Assembly (NCBI GenBank): GCA_019348555.1
Contig: JAHWJH010000006.1
Span: 1 to 42,120, forward strand
Source of the DNA: Actinomycetota bacterium
GTDB taxonomy: Bacteria; Actinomycetota; Acidimicrobiia; Acidimicrobiales; CADCSY01
DNA: 42,120 nt
Direction of reading: 5' to 3'
Shown here in pieces: positions 33,193 to 40,590 of the stretch (its first letter is position 1; every line of letters starts with the position of its first letter). A model generated the notes under the pieces. That model was not told the DNA's origin. It saw only the letters and a program-made list of their open reading frames with translations, and searched no databases. Both the position numbers and the translations under genes were made by a program.

Positions 33193-33716
33193 AGTATTCC
33201 TCTCGATCAGTGAGAGCGGTGTTGGAGGCCGGCCGTGGACTCCAGTTATCGTCGGTCCGGTAGCCGCCCTTGAGTAAGGGGGACCCGGCCCACATGAACG
33301 AGCACTCCTGCCCGGCGTGACCTCGGTTCGGGCCGGCGTTGTAGCCCCTGACCCGACCGTTCCAGTCCGCCTCGATCACTCGGCGTGGCCCGCTTCATGC
33401 AGGTGGGCCACCAAGGGCTCCCGGTCGGGACCGAACACGTCGCAGAGCCAACGGCTGGACGCCCCGTCACCGATTCCGATCGTCGACTGGTGGCCCTTCC
33501 GGGTCCGAACGACCAACTCGCCATCCCGGTCGGCGAGCCAGTTGGCGGTGAGCTCAGCCGCCTCGTGGCCCTCGGCCGACGCGTTGCGACCGAAGATCTC
33601 CGGCGTGTCGATCCCGGCCACGCGGAAGCGAAACGACGCGGTCAGACCGAAACCCAGGGCGACGCGCAGGTCCAACGTGTCCGTCCACGACCCGCACGAC
33701 CTCGCGCACTAGACGT
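33182..33716 (-). pseudogene. staphylococcal nuclease-like (SNase) gene with frameshifts
   Basis: Three frames together give an SNase-type protein. VREVVRVVDG ends near 33690. After an apparent two-base loss the next frame gives the DLRVALGFGLTASFRFRVAGIDTPEI core and WLCDVFG, to the stop near 33376. A third frame starts at GTG 33379 (GTGA overlap) with EADWNGRVRGYNAGPNRG and ends at 33182, overlapping the beta-helix gene by 11 bases. The core carries IDTPEI, typical of the family, but the catalytic Asp of VDGDT is lost at the first shift. I infer a decayed nuclease. The last piece could still be expressed as a coupled small ORF. Confidence 0.6.
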
Positions 33717-33731
33717 ACGGCTCGGGCGCGC

Positions 33732-33908
33732 TCACTGCCACCCACCGGCCTCGCGCTCACCGGAGCGGAACTGGGATACGGCGTTAACGACTCGCTCGAC
33801 CTTGAAGTAGCGCTGGTCGATCCGACGACCCTGGGCGACGGTCTCCTTGGTGTTGCGCTTGAAGCCTCGGACAAGTTCTCGATGCGGGAGGAGAGGGTGC
33901 ACACGCAC
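33732..33908 (-). CDS. orphan small ORF, unknown function
   Basis: This encodes 58 residues from GTG 33908, with GFKRNTKETVAQGRRIDQRYFKVERVV in the middle. Lys/Asn content is higher than in nearby shadows, which suggests true or former coding. The frame is open upstream, past an LPDTG and a hydrophobic stretch, but runs into the hemD gene without a supported start. It may be the tail of a larger lost gene in the lower-GC patch. The rest of the 33717-34012 stretch shows nothing recognisable. Confidence 0.25.
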   Translation of the reverse strand: MRVHPLLPHRELVRGFKRNTKETVAQGRRIDQRYFKVERVVNAVSQFRSGEREAGGWQ

Positions 33909-34012
33909 GAGCAGGATGAGGTAGGCGATGAAGCTGCTAGAAGACCTTTTCGACGTTCCGGTGTCCGGTAGCTTGCGGAAATCGGAACCCTCTGACGCCA
34001 GAACACCTTCGC

Positions 34013-35155
34013 TCAGCCGGGCGACAGCCGGTAGCCACGGCGGGGAACGGTGACGAGGCCCGGCCCCGCAGCGCCGAGCCGACGCCGGAGACGGCCGACC
34101 GCCACCTCGACGGCGTGGCCGTCGACGCCGTCGACCCCGTTGGAGCACCACACCCGACGGAGAAGCTCCGCCTTGGTCACCACCACGCCGGGGCGCCGGG
34201 CGAGCGTCGCCAACACGCCGCGCTCGCGCTCGGTGAGCCACACCTCCTCACCGCCCACCAGCGCGAGCAGGCCTCGGATCTCCACGTCGACGCCGTTCAA
34301 GGCCACCCGCACCACGGCAGCACCGAGCCGCTCGGTGAGCGCCTCGAGCATCGCCCCGGTGCGGTACGACGCCGCCTGCACCACGTCTCGCATCCCCGCA
34401 GCTTCGGCAGCGGCCGTGCACCGCAGTCCCATGCAGGCGACCACGACGCCGTCGTCGAGGGCCTCCAGCAGCGCTTCGTTCCGGGCATCCGAAGCGGCGA
34501 TGGCCACGAGGTTGCGCACCTGGGCGGTCTCGGTGAAGGTCACGGCGTCGACCCGCCGCTCGATCACCGCCTCCACCAGCGCGAGGCCGGGCCGGAGGTC
34601 CTCGGGCAGGTCCCGGGGACACGGGGGGACTCCGACGACGTCGCACCCGTCGGCCCGCAGCCCGGCAGCAAGCTCGTCGGCCGACGGGTGTCCCAGCTGC
34701 ACGGCGATGCGCCGCTCGCCTCCGGCCTCGACCCGCAGCTGGCCGCACACCCCTGCGCCGGGTGCCTCCCTGAGCTCGGCGACAGTGTCGAGGCCCGCCT
34801 CCCGCGCGGCGGATGCCGCCCCCCCACCGACCACGACACGGGCGTCATCGGTCAGCTGCCCCAACGCCTGGACGCGGTCGAGGTACTCCGCGGCGGCGAG
34901 CCAGCTGTCGAGGGCCTCCGCCGTCGGGAGCACCACCGCCGACGGAGGGCGCTGAAGCAGGTCGTCGACCACCGACTCGAGCGCCTCGCGCTGGATCGGT
35001 GGGAGTGCTGCCACGACCGGCGCGTGCACGACGCGGGCGCCCAGGCGCCCCAGGATCTCGGCCTGGTCCTGCCAGCTCCGCTCGGCCGCCACGCCGACGG
35101 TGAAGCCGCTCAGCGCGGCGAAGGCGTCCGTCGGAGGACCGGGAGCAGGCGCCAT
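34013..35155 (-). CDS. hemD: uroporphyrinogen-III synthase fused to OmpR-type winged helix
   Basis: This encodes 380 residues. Residues 10-270 match the HEM4 fold: FTVGVAAERSWQDQAEILGRLGARVVHAP at the start and DAVTFTETAQVRNLVAIA near the middle. This domain cyclises hydroxymethylbilane to uroporphyrinogen III, the branch point for heme, siroheme and cobalamin. Residues 285-378 are a Trans_reg_C winged helix (LTERERGVLATLARRPGVVVTKAELLRRVW, ending VPRRGYRLSPG), as in response regulators but with no receiver domain. This fusion is known in actinobacteria. ATG 35155 gives the family-like N-terminus; the track start 35248 adds 31 weakly supported residues. It is divergent from the sortase gene. 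Confidence 0.88.
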   Translation of the reverse strand: MAPAPGPPTDAFAALSGFTVGVAAERSWQDQAEILGRLGARVVHAPVVAALPPIQREALESVVDDLLQRPPSAVVLPTAEALDSWLAAAEYLDRVQALGQLTDDARVVVGGGAASAAREAGLDTVAELREAPGAGVCGQLRVEAGGERRIAVQLGHPSADELAAGLRADGCDVVGVPPCPRDLPEDLRPGLALVEAVIERRVDAVTFTETAQVRNLVAIAASDARNEALLEALDDGVVVACMGLRCTAAAEAAGMRDVVQAASYRTGAMLEALTERLGAAVVRVALNGVDVEIRGLLALVGGEEVWLTERERGVLATLARRPGVVVTKAELLRRVWCSNGVDGVDGHAVEVAVGRLRRRLGAAGPGLVTVPRRGYRLSPG

Positions 35156-35242
35156 GTCGACCAGTGTCGCCAGGGCAGGTTTCGCCCAGGTTGCCGGATC
35201 CTTCCGTTGTGCTGGCGCCCCCTTTCGACCGACGTGCGGCAG

Positions 35243-35248
35243 TAGCAT
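35243..35248 (+). promoter_or_regulatory. TANNNT -10 box of the sortase gene
   Basis: TAGCAT lies seven bases before ATG 35256. It overlaps an earlier in-frame ATG at 35247 and so argues for the second ATG. Confidence 0.45.
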
Positions 35249-35255
35249 GCGCGGA

Positions 35256-35957
35256 ATGCCCGGCCGACCTGATCACCCCATGCGCCGGGTCCTGCCCTTC
35301 GCCTGTGTCCTGCTGGTCATGACCTTCGTCGGCTCCGGCGTGGGCCTGGCAACCTTGGCGCTCCCCCCGCCACCGCCGGCGCCGCCGGTGCAGCTGCCCA
35401 CCGAGGCCACCCTTCCACTCGACCAGCCCTTCACCCTCGACGATCTCCGGCCTCCCACCACCCCGGCACCCGCCCCGAGCGGCGTTCCGGTCAGGCCACC
35501 GGACAACGAGTACGCAGCCGAGCCCCACATCGTGATCGGCAGCATCGAGATCCCCCGCCTGGGGTTGGCCGCACCGCTGAACCAGGGCATCTCACTCACG
35601 TCGATCGACCGGGGCCCGTCCCACTGGCCCGGGACCGCCCTCCCCGGCGACGCCGGGAACGTCGTGATCGCCGGGCACCGGGTCACCCACAGCGCCCCGT
35701 TCCGCCACATCGACCAGCTGCAGCCGAGCGACGAGGTCATCTTCACCACCGAGGGTCGCCGCTCGATCTACCGGGTGACCGGCAGCGAGGTGGTCACCCC
35801 CGACGCCATGCGCATCGTCGATCAGACCGCCGAGCCCACCGGGACCCTCTTCGCCTGCCACCCCCCGGGATCGGACAAGTACCGCTACGTCGTGAAGCTG
35901 GCCCTCTCGTCGGTCACCAGCACCGCGCCGGGCAAGCCCATCCTCCTCGGGTCCTGA
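35256..35957 (+). CDS. class E sortase
   Basis: This 233-residue transpeptidase has an N-terminal membrane anchor (VLPFACVLLVMTFVGSGVGLATLAL), a Pro-rich spacer to about residue 85, then the sortase barrel. The catalytic His is in VIAGHRVTH, the Cys is C201 in GTLFACHPPGS, and the Arg is in KYRYVV. The HPPGS following the Cys is the class E pattern of high-GC actinobacteria, which usually cleave LAXTG signals to attach proteins to the wall. No clear substrate protein with a sorting signal is present here. The stop overlaps the likely CTG start of the acyltransferase gene. Confidence 0.9.
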   Translation: MPGRPDHPMRRVLPFACVLLVMTFVGSGVGLATLALPPPPPAPPVQLPTEATLPLDQPFTLDDLRPPTTPAPAPSGVPVRPPDNEYAAEPHIVIGSIEIPRLGLAAPLNQGISLTSIDRGPSHWPGTALPGDAGNVVIAGHRVTHSAPFRHIDQLQPSDEVIFTTEGRRSIYRVTGSEVVTPDAMRIVDQTAEPTGTLFACHPPGSDKYRYVVKLALSSVTSTAPGKPILLGS

Positions 35958-37414
35958 GCACCGCGCCGCGCCTCGCCCTGGCCGGTGTCGCCGGGGCACT
36001 CCTCAGCAGCGGCCTTCCCCCCTTCGGCTGGTGGCCGCTCGCCGTGCTGGGCGCAGGCCTGTTCGCCGGGCTGCTCGACGAGGTGGCGCTGAAGCCTCGA
36101 CTGGCGGTCGGGGCGGCCACCGCCGTCGGCTTCCTCGGGCCCGGTCTGTGGTGGATGACCGAGTTCCACGTCGGCGGGTTCGTCCTGGCCGTCGCCGTGG
36201 AGGCTGCGCTGTTCACCCTGGCGCCGGCATCCACCCCCCCGGGGCGGGCCCTGTGGGTCGGTCTGCCGGCGGCCCTGGTCGGGGTCGAGGCACTGCGGAG
36301 CGCGTGGCCCTTCGGCGGGGTGCCGGTCGCCACCCTGGCCCAGACCCAGATCGGGGGACCGCTGGCCCTTGCCTCGCGCCTCGGAGGCGGGCTGCTGGTG
36401 GCCGGCATGGTGGGGGTTGCCGGCGTCGCCCTGGCCGCCGCCGCCCGCCGGCGTTGGCGAGGGGCACTCGCCGCCGGTGCCACCGTGGGCTTGGTGACCC
36501 TGGCCGGTGCCCTCGCCCCGCACGGCCACGCCGTCGCCGACATCGGCGTCGTCGCCGCCCAGAGCGGAGGGCCCCGTGGCCTGCGAGCGGTGGACAATCC
36601 GGGGGACGGGCGCCTGGATGCCGCCATCGGGGCCGCCCGGCGACTGCAGGGCGACGCCGACCTGGTGGTGTTGCCCGAGAACGCCATCACCATCGACGGT
36701 GAGGTTGCCGCCAGCGACGCCGGTCGCCAGGTGGCGGCACTGGCCGACGATCTCGACGCCACCGTCGTGGCCGGGGTGGTGGAGCGAGCCGGTGACCGCT
36801 TCCGCAACCTCGCCGTGGCCTGGGGGCCCGACGGGGCGATCCTCGGCCGCTACGAGAAGCGCCAACGGGTGCCCTTCGGCGAGTACATCCCGTGGCGCTC
36901 CGTCGTGGAGCGGGTGGCCGACGTCCGCTTCGTACCCCGCGACGCCTTCGTCGGCGAGGGCCCCGGCCTGCTGACCACGCCGGCGGGCGACCTCGGGGTC
37001 GCCATCTCCTACGAGGTCTTCTTCGCCTCGCGGGCGCGGGCGGCGGTGCGGGCAGGCGGCGAGGTGCTGCTCGTGCCCACCAACGCGTCGTCGTACCCGA
37101 CGACCCAGATGCCCGCCCTCGAGCTCGGCGCGGCCCGCCTGCGGGCCATCGAGACCGGCCGTGCGGTGGTCCAGGCCGCTCCCACGGGTTTCAGCGCCAT
37201 CATCGGCCCGGACGGGACCGTGCGCCGCCAGAGCGACCTCGGCCAGCCCGCCACCCTCGTCGCCGAAGTCGAGCGGCGTCGAGGCTCGACGCTCTACACC
37301 CGGCTCGGCGATGCGCCGGTGCTGGCGCTGGCCGCAGCGGCCGGGGTCGGGGCGTGGCTCATCGCCCGCCGCCGTCGGACCCATGAGACGTCCCGACCTC
37401 GAGCAGGAGGGTGA
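35954..37414 (+). CDS. apolipoprotein N-acyltransferase-like protein, Ser at the catalytic Cys
   Basis: This encodes about 486 residues if it starts at CTG 35954 (CTGA overlap with the sortase stop), or 456 from GTG 36044. The longer form is preferred because [14 protein letters not shown], a conserved Lnt N-terminal helix segment, precedes the GTG, and no ATG/GTG/TTG exists upstream in frame. Hydrophobic helices fill residues 1-195, followed by a nitrilase domain with Glu in LVVLPENAI and Lys in [13 protein letters not shown]. The third triad position reads AISYEVFF: Ser352 instead of the usual Cys. Classical Lnt adds the third acyl chain to lipoproteins. This version may use Ser or have another role. 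The 3' end overlaps dtd. Confidence 0.82.
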   Translation: MSTAPRLALAGVAGALLSSGLPPFGWWPLAVLGAGLFAGLLDEVALKPRLAVGAATAVGFLGPGLWWMTEFHVGGFVLAVAVEAALFTLAPASTPPGRALWVGLPAALVGVEALRSAWPFGGVPVATLAQTQIGGPLALASRLGGGLLVAGMVGVAGVALAAAARRRWRGALAAGATVGLVTLAGALAPHGHAVADIGVVAAQSGGPRGLRAVDNPGDGRLDAAIGAARRLQGDADLVVLPENAITIDGEVAASDAGRQVAALADDLDATVVAGVVERAGDRFRNLAVAWGPDGAILGRYEKRQRVPFGEYIPWRSVVERVADVRFVPRDAFVGEGPGLLTTPAGDLGVAISYEVFFASRARAAVRAGGEVLLVPTNASSYPTTQMPALELGAARLRAIETGRAVVQAAPTGFSAIIGPDGTVRRQSDLGQPATLVAEVERRRGSTLYTRLGDAPVLALAAAAGVGAWLIARRRRTHETSRPRAGG

Positions 37415-37829
37415 CCGGACCGTCGTTCTCGAGGGCCAGGCGCATGTGGGCGCCGAATCGACCGGTGGCCACGTCGGCCCCTAGCCCACCCAACCGCTCG
37501 ACCACGGCTGCCACCAGCGGCTCGGCGTGGTCGGGGCGGGCGGCTGCCACCCACGACGGTCGCCTGCCCCGGCGGGTGTCGCCGTAGAGGGTGAACTGGC
37601 TGACGACCAGCACCGATCGGGTCGTGTCGGCCACCGAGCGCTGCGCCGCCCCGGTGCCGTCGTCGAAGATCCTGAGGTGCCAGACCTTGTCGGCCACCAA
37701 CCGTGCCGTGGCGACGTCGTCGGTGGGGGCCACGCCGACCAGCACGCACAGCCCGGGTCCGATCTCGCCCACGACCTCGTCGGCCACGCGCACGCGGGCC
37801 CACGCCACCCGCTGCACCAATGCCCGCAT
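37359..37829 (-). CDS. dtd: D-aminoacyl-tRNA deacylase
   Basis: This 156-residue enzyme hydrolyses D-amino acids (and Gly from tRNA-Ala) off mischarged tRNA. Family hallmarks are [15 protein letters not shown] at the start, [17 protein letters not shown], the catalytic-site motif, and [11 protein letters not shown] near the end, the Gly-cisPro region being read as GPVT. Length is near the usual 145-150 plus a short Gly-rich tail. ATG 37829 has TAGGGT eight bases upstream. It overlaps the convergent acyltransferase gene by 56 bases. Confidence 0.95.
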   Translation of the reverse strand: MRALVQRVAWARVRVADEVVGEIGPGLCVLVGVAPTDDVATARLVADKVWHLRIFDDGTGAAQRSVADTTRSVLVVSQFTLYGDTRRGRRPSWVAAARPDHAEPLVAAVVERLGGLGADVATGRFGAHMRLALENDGPVTLLLEVGTSHGSDGGGR

Positions 37830-37837
37830 TCCGGCCG

Positions 37838-37843
37838 ACCCTA
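37838..37843 (-). promoter_or_regulatory. TANNNT -10 box of dtd
   Basis: TAGGGT on the minus strand lies eight bases before ATG 37829. Confidence 0.45.
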
Positions 37844-37907
37844 GGTGGTCGTCAGGCCATGGCAGCGAGGCGAGCGCCGGACCGCCACCGGCCCGGCGCA
37901 GGGGGGT

Positions 37908-38357
37908 TCAGGAGGTGATGAGCTCCGAGTCGTCGCCAGGCAGGGCGAACAGGAGCGAATCGAGGAGGAGGTACTTGACCACCCAGAGGATGCCGAAGGC
38001 GGTGAGGTTGGCGGCGCTGACCACCAGGGTGCTGTCGTTCCAGCCGGCGGCGAAGTGCACGAGCAGGGTCGAGAACGCCAGACCGAGCAGGGCGAGGGCC
38101 CAGAAGGGCGCCACCTCCCGCCACAGGTGGTTGGGCCCCCGCTTGCCCCAGACCCACGACCGGTTGAGGGTGTAGGAGGGGATGCACCCGATCGACACGG
38201 CGGCGAGGTTGGAGGCCACCGGCGACCAGTCGAGCAACCCGTTGCACACGATGAGGACCAGCTGGGAGACCCCCACGGCCACCACCGACACGAGCGAGTA
38301 ACGGACCGGCTTGCGGTCGAACTGGGCGCGGGTGAACGCACCCAGCGATGTGGCCAT
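37908..38357 (-). CDS. GtrA-family membrane protein
   Basis: This 149-residue protein has four membrane helices. RYSLVSVVAVGVSQLVLIVCNGLL is first, and CIPSYTLNRSWVWG, the GtrA hallmark with conserved NRxWVW, follows helix two. Two more helices precede WVVKYLLLDSLLF. GtrA-type proteins help move polyprenyl-linked sugars across the membrane during wall or polysaccharide modification. No glycosyltransferase partner is adjacent, so the pathway is unknown. ATG 38357 has TAGCCT six bases upstream. Confidence 0.88.
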   Translation of the reverse strand: MATSLGAFTRAQFDRKPVRYSLVSVVAVGVSQLVLIVCNGLLDWSPVASNLAAVSIGCIPSYTLNRSWVWGKRGPNHLWREVAPFWALALLGLAFSTLLVHFAAGWNDSTLVVSAANLTAFGILWVVKYLLLDSLLFALPGDDSELITS

Positions 38358-38363
38358 CGACCC

Positions 38364-38369
38364 AGGCTA
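38364..38369 (-). promoter_or_regulatory. TANNNT -10 box of the GtrA-family gene
   Basis: TAGCCT on the minus strand lies six bases before ATG 38357. Confidence 0.45.
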
Positions 38370-38458
38370 CTGGTGGTCTCTCCCGCGGCGCACTTCGCGA
38401 CCCGCGGCGACAATTGTGCCATTTGGTCGACGCCACCCGACCGTGCCACCATCACCGC

Positions 38459-39685
38459 GTGAAAAGGGTGCTTCACATCTTTGGTAGTGTTGCGATACTG
38501 CTGGTGACGGCGTGCACGGGTGGCACCCAGCAGTCGGGCGGGGCCCGGACCACCGAACAGCCGTCGGTGACCGTTCCGACGCCGGTCGTCCCGGCGTTCG
38601 CCGCTGGGCGTGGCTCGGCGTCGCTGGCCGAGCTCGCCGGCGTCGGTGTCGTGCTCACCGAGGTGGCCACCTTCGATGGCCCCGTCGCCATGGCCGCCCG
38701 CCCCGGCCACGACGGGGTGCTGTTCGTGGGCGAGCGGGCCGGTGCCGTGCGGGTGCTCGACAACGGGCGGGCCGCCACCGAGCCACTGTTGACGGTGGAG
38801 ACCACCACCGACGGAGAGCGGGGCCTGCTCGGCCTGGCGTTCTCTCCGGACGGGCGCCACCTCTACGTGAGCTCCACCGATGCCAACGGTGACAGCCGCC
38901 TCGACGAGTACTCCATGGGTGCCGGCGCCACCGACGTCGACGTGGCGTCGCGGCGCACGGTGCTGCGGGTGGCGCAACCCTTCGACAACCACAACGGCGG
39001 CCACGTGACCTTCGGGCCCGACGGCCTTCTCTACTACGGGCTCGGCGACGGCGGCGGCATCGGCGATCCCGAGGGGAACGCCCAGGACACCTCCACGTTG
39101 CTCGGCTCCATCCTGCGCATCGACCCCCGCCCGCACGGTGACGCCTCCTACGCCATCCCTGCCGACAACCCGTTCGTCGCAGGCGGCGGCCGGGCCGAGA
39201 TCTTGGTCTTCGGGCTCCGCAACCCGTGGCGCTTCTCGTTCGACGCCGTCACCGGCGACCTGTGGATCGCCGACGTCGGCCAGGGCGAAGTCGAGGAGAT
39301 CAACCGCCTGGCGCCGGCGTCGGCCAGGGGGGCCAACCTCGGCTGGCCGGCCCTCGAGGGCAGCCGCCCCTATGCCGGCACGGCGCCGCCTGGCGCCGTC
39401 GCCCCGGTGTACGAGTACGGCCACGACGAGGGCCAGTCGGTCACCGGCGGATTCGTCTACCGGGGGGCACGGGTGCCCGGGTTGACGGGCGCCTACGTCT
39501 TCGCCGACCTGGTGACGGCGCGGCTGTGGGCGCTGGCCGTCGACGACGACGGGACGGTCGGTGGCCGCACCGACCTAGGGGTCGGCGTGGACCCCGGCAC
39601 CCTTGTGTCCTTTGCCGAAGACGGGAGCGGCGAGCTCTACGTCGTCTCGATCGCCGGTCCGGTCCTGCGCGTCGATCCCGCCTGA
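38459..39685 (+). CDS. PQQ-dependent sugar dehydrogenase-like lipoprotein
   Basis: This encodes 408 residues from GTG 38459, which gives a lipoprotein signal (GSVAILLVTAC, lipobox Cys near 19); the longer track ORF has no such start. The rest is a six-bladed propeller of the soluble glucose/aldose sugar dehydrogenase family: GLLGLAFSPDGRHLYV, FDNHNGGHVTFGPDGLLYYGLGDGG, LRNPWRFSFDAVTGDLWIADVGQ and NLGWPALEGSRPY. The catalytic His is in the NHNGGH segment. It would oxidise an aldose outside the membrane with PQQ. No PQQ biosynthesis genes are in the window, so cofactor supply is unknown. Confidence 0.88.
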   Translation: MKRVLHIFGSVAILLVTACTGGTQQSGGARTTEQPSVTVPTPVVPAFAAGRGSASLAELAGVGVVLTEVATFDGPVAMAARPGHDGVLFVGERAGAVRVLDNGRAATEPLLTVETTTDGERGLLGLAFSPDGRHLYVSSTDANGDSRLDEYSMGAGATDVDVASRRTVLRVAQPFDNHNGGHVTFGPDGLLYYGLGDGGGIGDPEGNAQDTSTLLGSILRIDPRPHGDASYAIPADNPFVAGGGRAEILVFGLRNPWRFSFDAVTGDLWIADVGQGEVEEINRLAPASARGANLGWPALEGSRPYAGTAPPGAVAPVYEYGHDEGQSVTGGFVYRGARVPGLTGAYVFADLVTARLWALAVDDDGTVGGRTDLGVGVDPGTLVSFAEDGSGELYVVSIAGPVLRVDPA

Positions 39686-39746
39686 GCGGGCGTCGGCGAA
39701 CGGAGCTGAGCTACGGGTGCCGCCGGGGGGCTGCGGCGTCGCCGCC

Positions 39747-39752
39747 TAAGCT
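39747..39752 (+). promoter_or_regulatory. TANNNT -10 box of the alpha/beta hydrolase gene
   Basis: TAAGCT lies eight bases before GTG 39761. Confidence 0.45.
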
Positions 39753-39760
39753 CGACCGGC

Positions 39761-40579
39761 GTGCCCACCGTCACCCTCGACGGCGTGCGGACCCACTGGC
39801 TCGAAGCCGGCGTCGGTGAGCCGGTGCTGGTGTTGCTGCACGCCTTTCCGCTACACGCCGCCATGTGGGAGCCCCAGCTGACCGGGCTGTCCGACCGCTG
39901 CCGGGTGCTCGCCCCCGACCTCCTCGGCTTCGGCGGCTCCGACGCCCCCGCCGACCCCTCCGCCTACTCGGTGGAGCGTTGGGCCGACGGAGTGGCCGCT
40001 CTGCTCGACCACCTCGGCTTCGACCAGTTCGTGCTCGGGGGACTGTCGATGGGCGGCTACGTGGCGTTCGCCTTCCTCCGTCGCCATCGCCGGCGCGTGA
40101 GGGGCCTGCTGCTCGCCGACACCCGCGCCGGGCCCGACACCCCCGAGATCGCCCAGCGGCGCACCGACCAGGCCGCCCGGGTGGCGGCCGAAGGTCCGGC
40201 AGCGCTGGTCGACACCCTGCTGGAAGGGCTGCTCGGCGAGCGCACCCGAGCCCAGCGCCCGGCAGTGGTCGAGGCCACCCGCCGGCTGATGGACAACCCC
40301 GCGACTGGCGTCATCGGCGCGCTGGAAGCGATGAAGCGCCGGCCCGACTCCACACCGGAGCTGGCGTCCATCGACGTCCCCACGCTGGTGGCCGTCGGTG
40401 CCGACGACGTCCTGTCGCCCCCCGATGTCGCCAGGGATCTCGCCGGAGCCATTCCCGGAGCCACGTTGGCGGTCCTGCCCGACGCCGGTCACCTGTCCAG
40501 CTTCGAGGCCCCCGACGCCTTCAATGAGGCGGTCATGTCACTGCTGGGGCGATGCCAGGCTCGGGGGGACGCTCACTAG
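39761..40579 (+). CDS. alpha/beta-fold hydrolase
   Basis: This 272-residue hydrolase has the complete triad: nucleophile in GGLSMGGYVA (near residue 95), Asp in VAVGADDVLSP and His in LPDAGHLSSFE. The HAFPLHAAMWEPQL segment supplies the oxyanion hole. It resembles enol-lactone hydrolase/BioH-type esterases, but the substrate cannot be told and no pathway genes adjoin it. There is no signal peptide. The stop is 11 bases before the transglycosylase GTG, and a separate -10 box lies in its last codons. Confidence 0.92.
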   Translation: MPTVTLDGVRTHWLEAGVGEPVLVLLHAFPLHAAMWEPQLTGLSDRCRVLAPDLLGFGGSDAPADPSAYSVERWADGVAALLDHLGFDQFVLGGLSMGGYVAFAFLRRHRRRVRGLLLADTRAGPDTPEIAQRRTDQAARVAAEGPAALVDTLLEGLLGERTRAQRPAVVEATRRLMDNPATGVIGALEAMKRRPDSTPELASIDVPTLVAVGADDVLSPPDVARDLAGAIPGATLAVLPDAGHLSSFEAPDAFNEAVMSLLGRCQARGDAH

Positions 40580-40582
40580 CCT
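40577..40582 (+). promoter_or_regulatory. TANNNT -10 box of the transglycosylase gene
   Basis: TAGCCT, overlapping the hydrolase stop, lies eight bases before GTG 40591 and selects that start over the ORF-track start at 40552. Confidence 0.45.
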
Positions 40583-40590
40583 GGTCCGCC

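Noticed and set aside
33960-34010. LPDTG followed by a hydrophobic stretch and basic residues, resembling a sortase signal close to the sortase gene
   Set aside because: The frame runs back into hemD with no supported start or signal peptide, the hydrophobic part is short, and more than 60 residues follow it, whereas real sorting signals are C-terminal. Class E sortases also prefer LAXTG.
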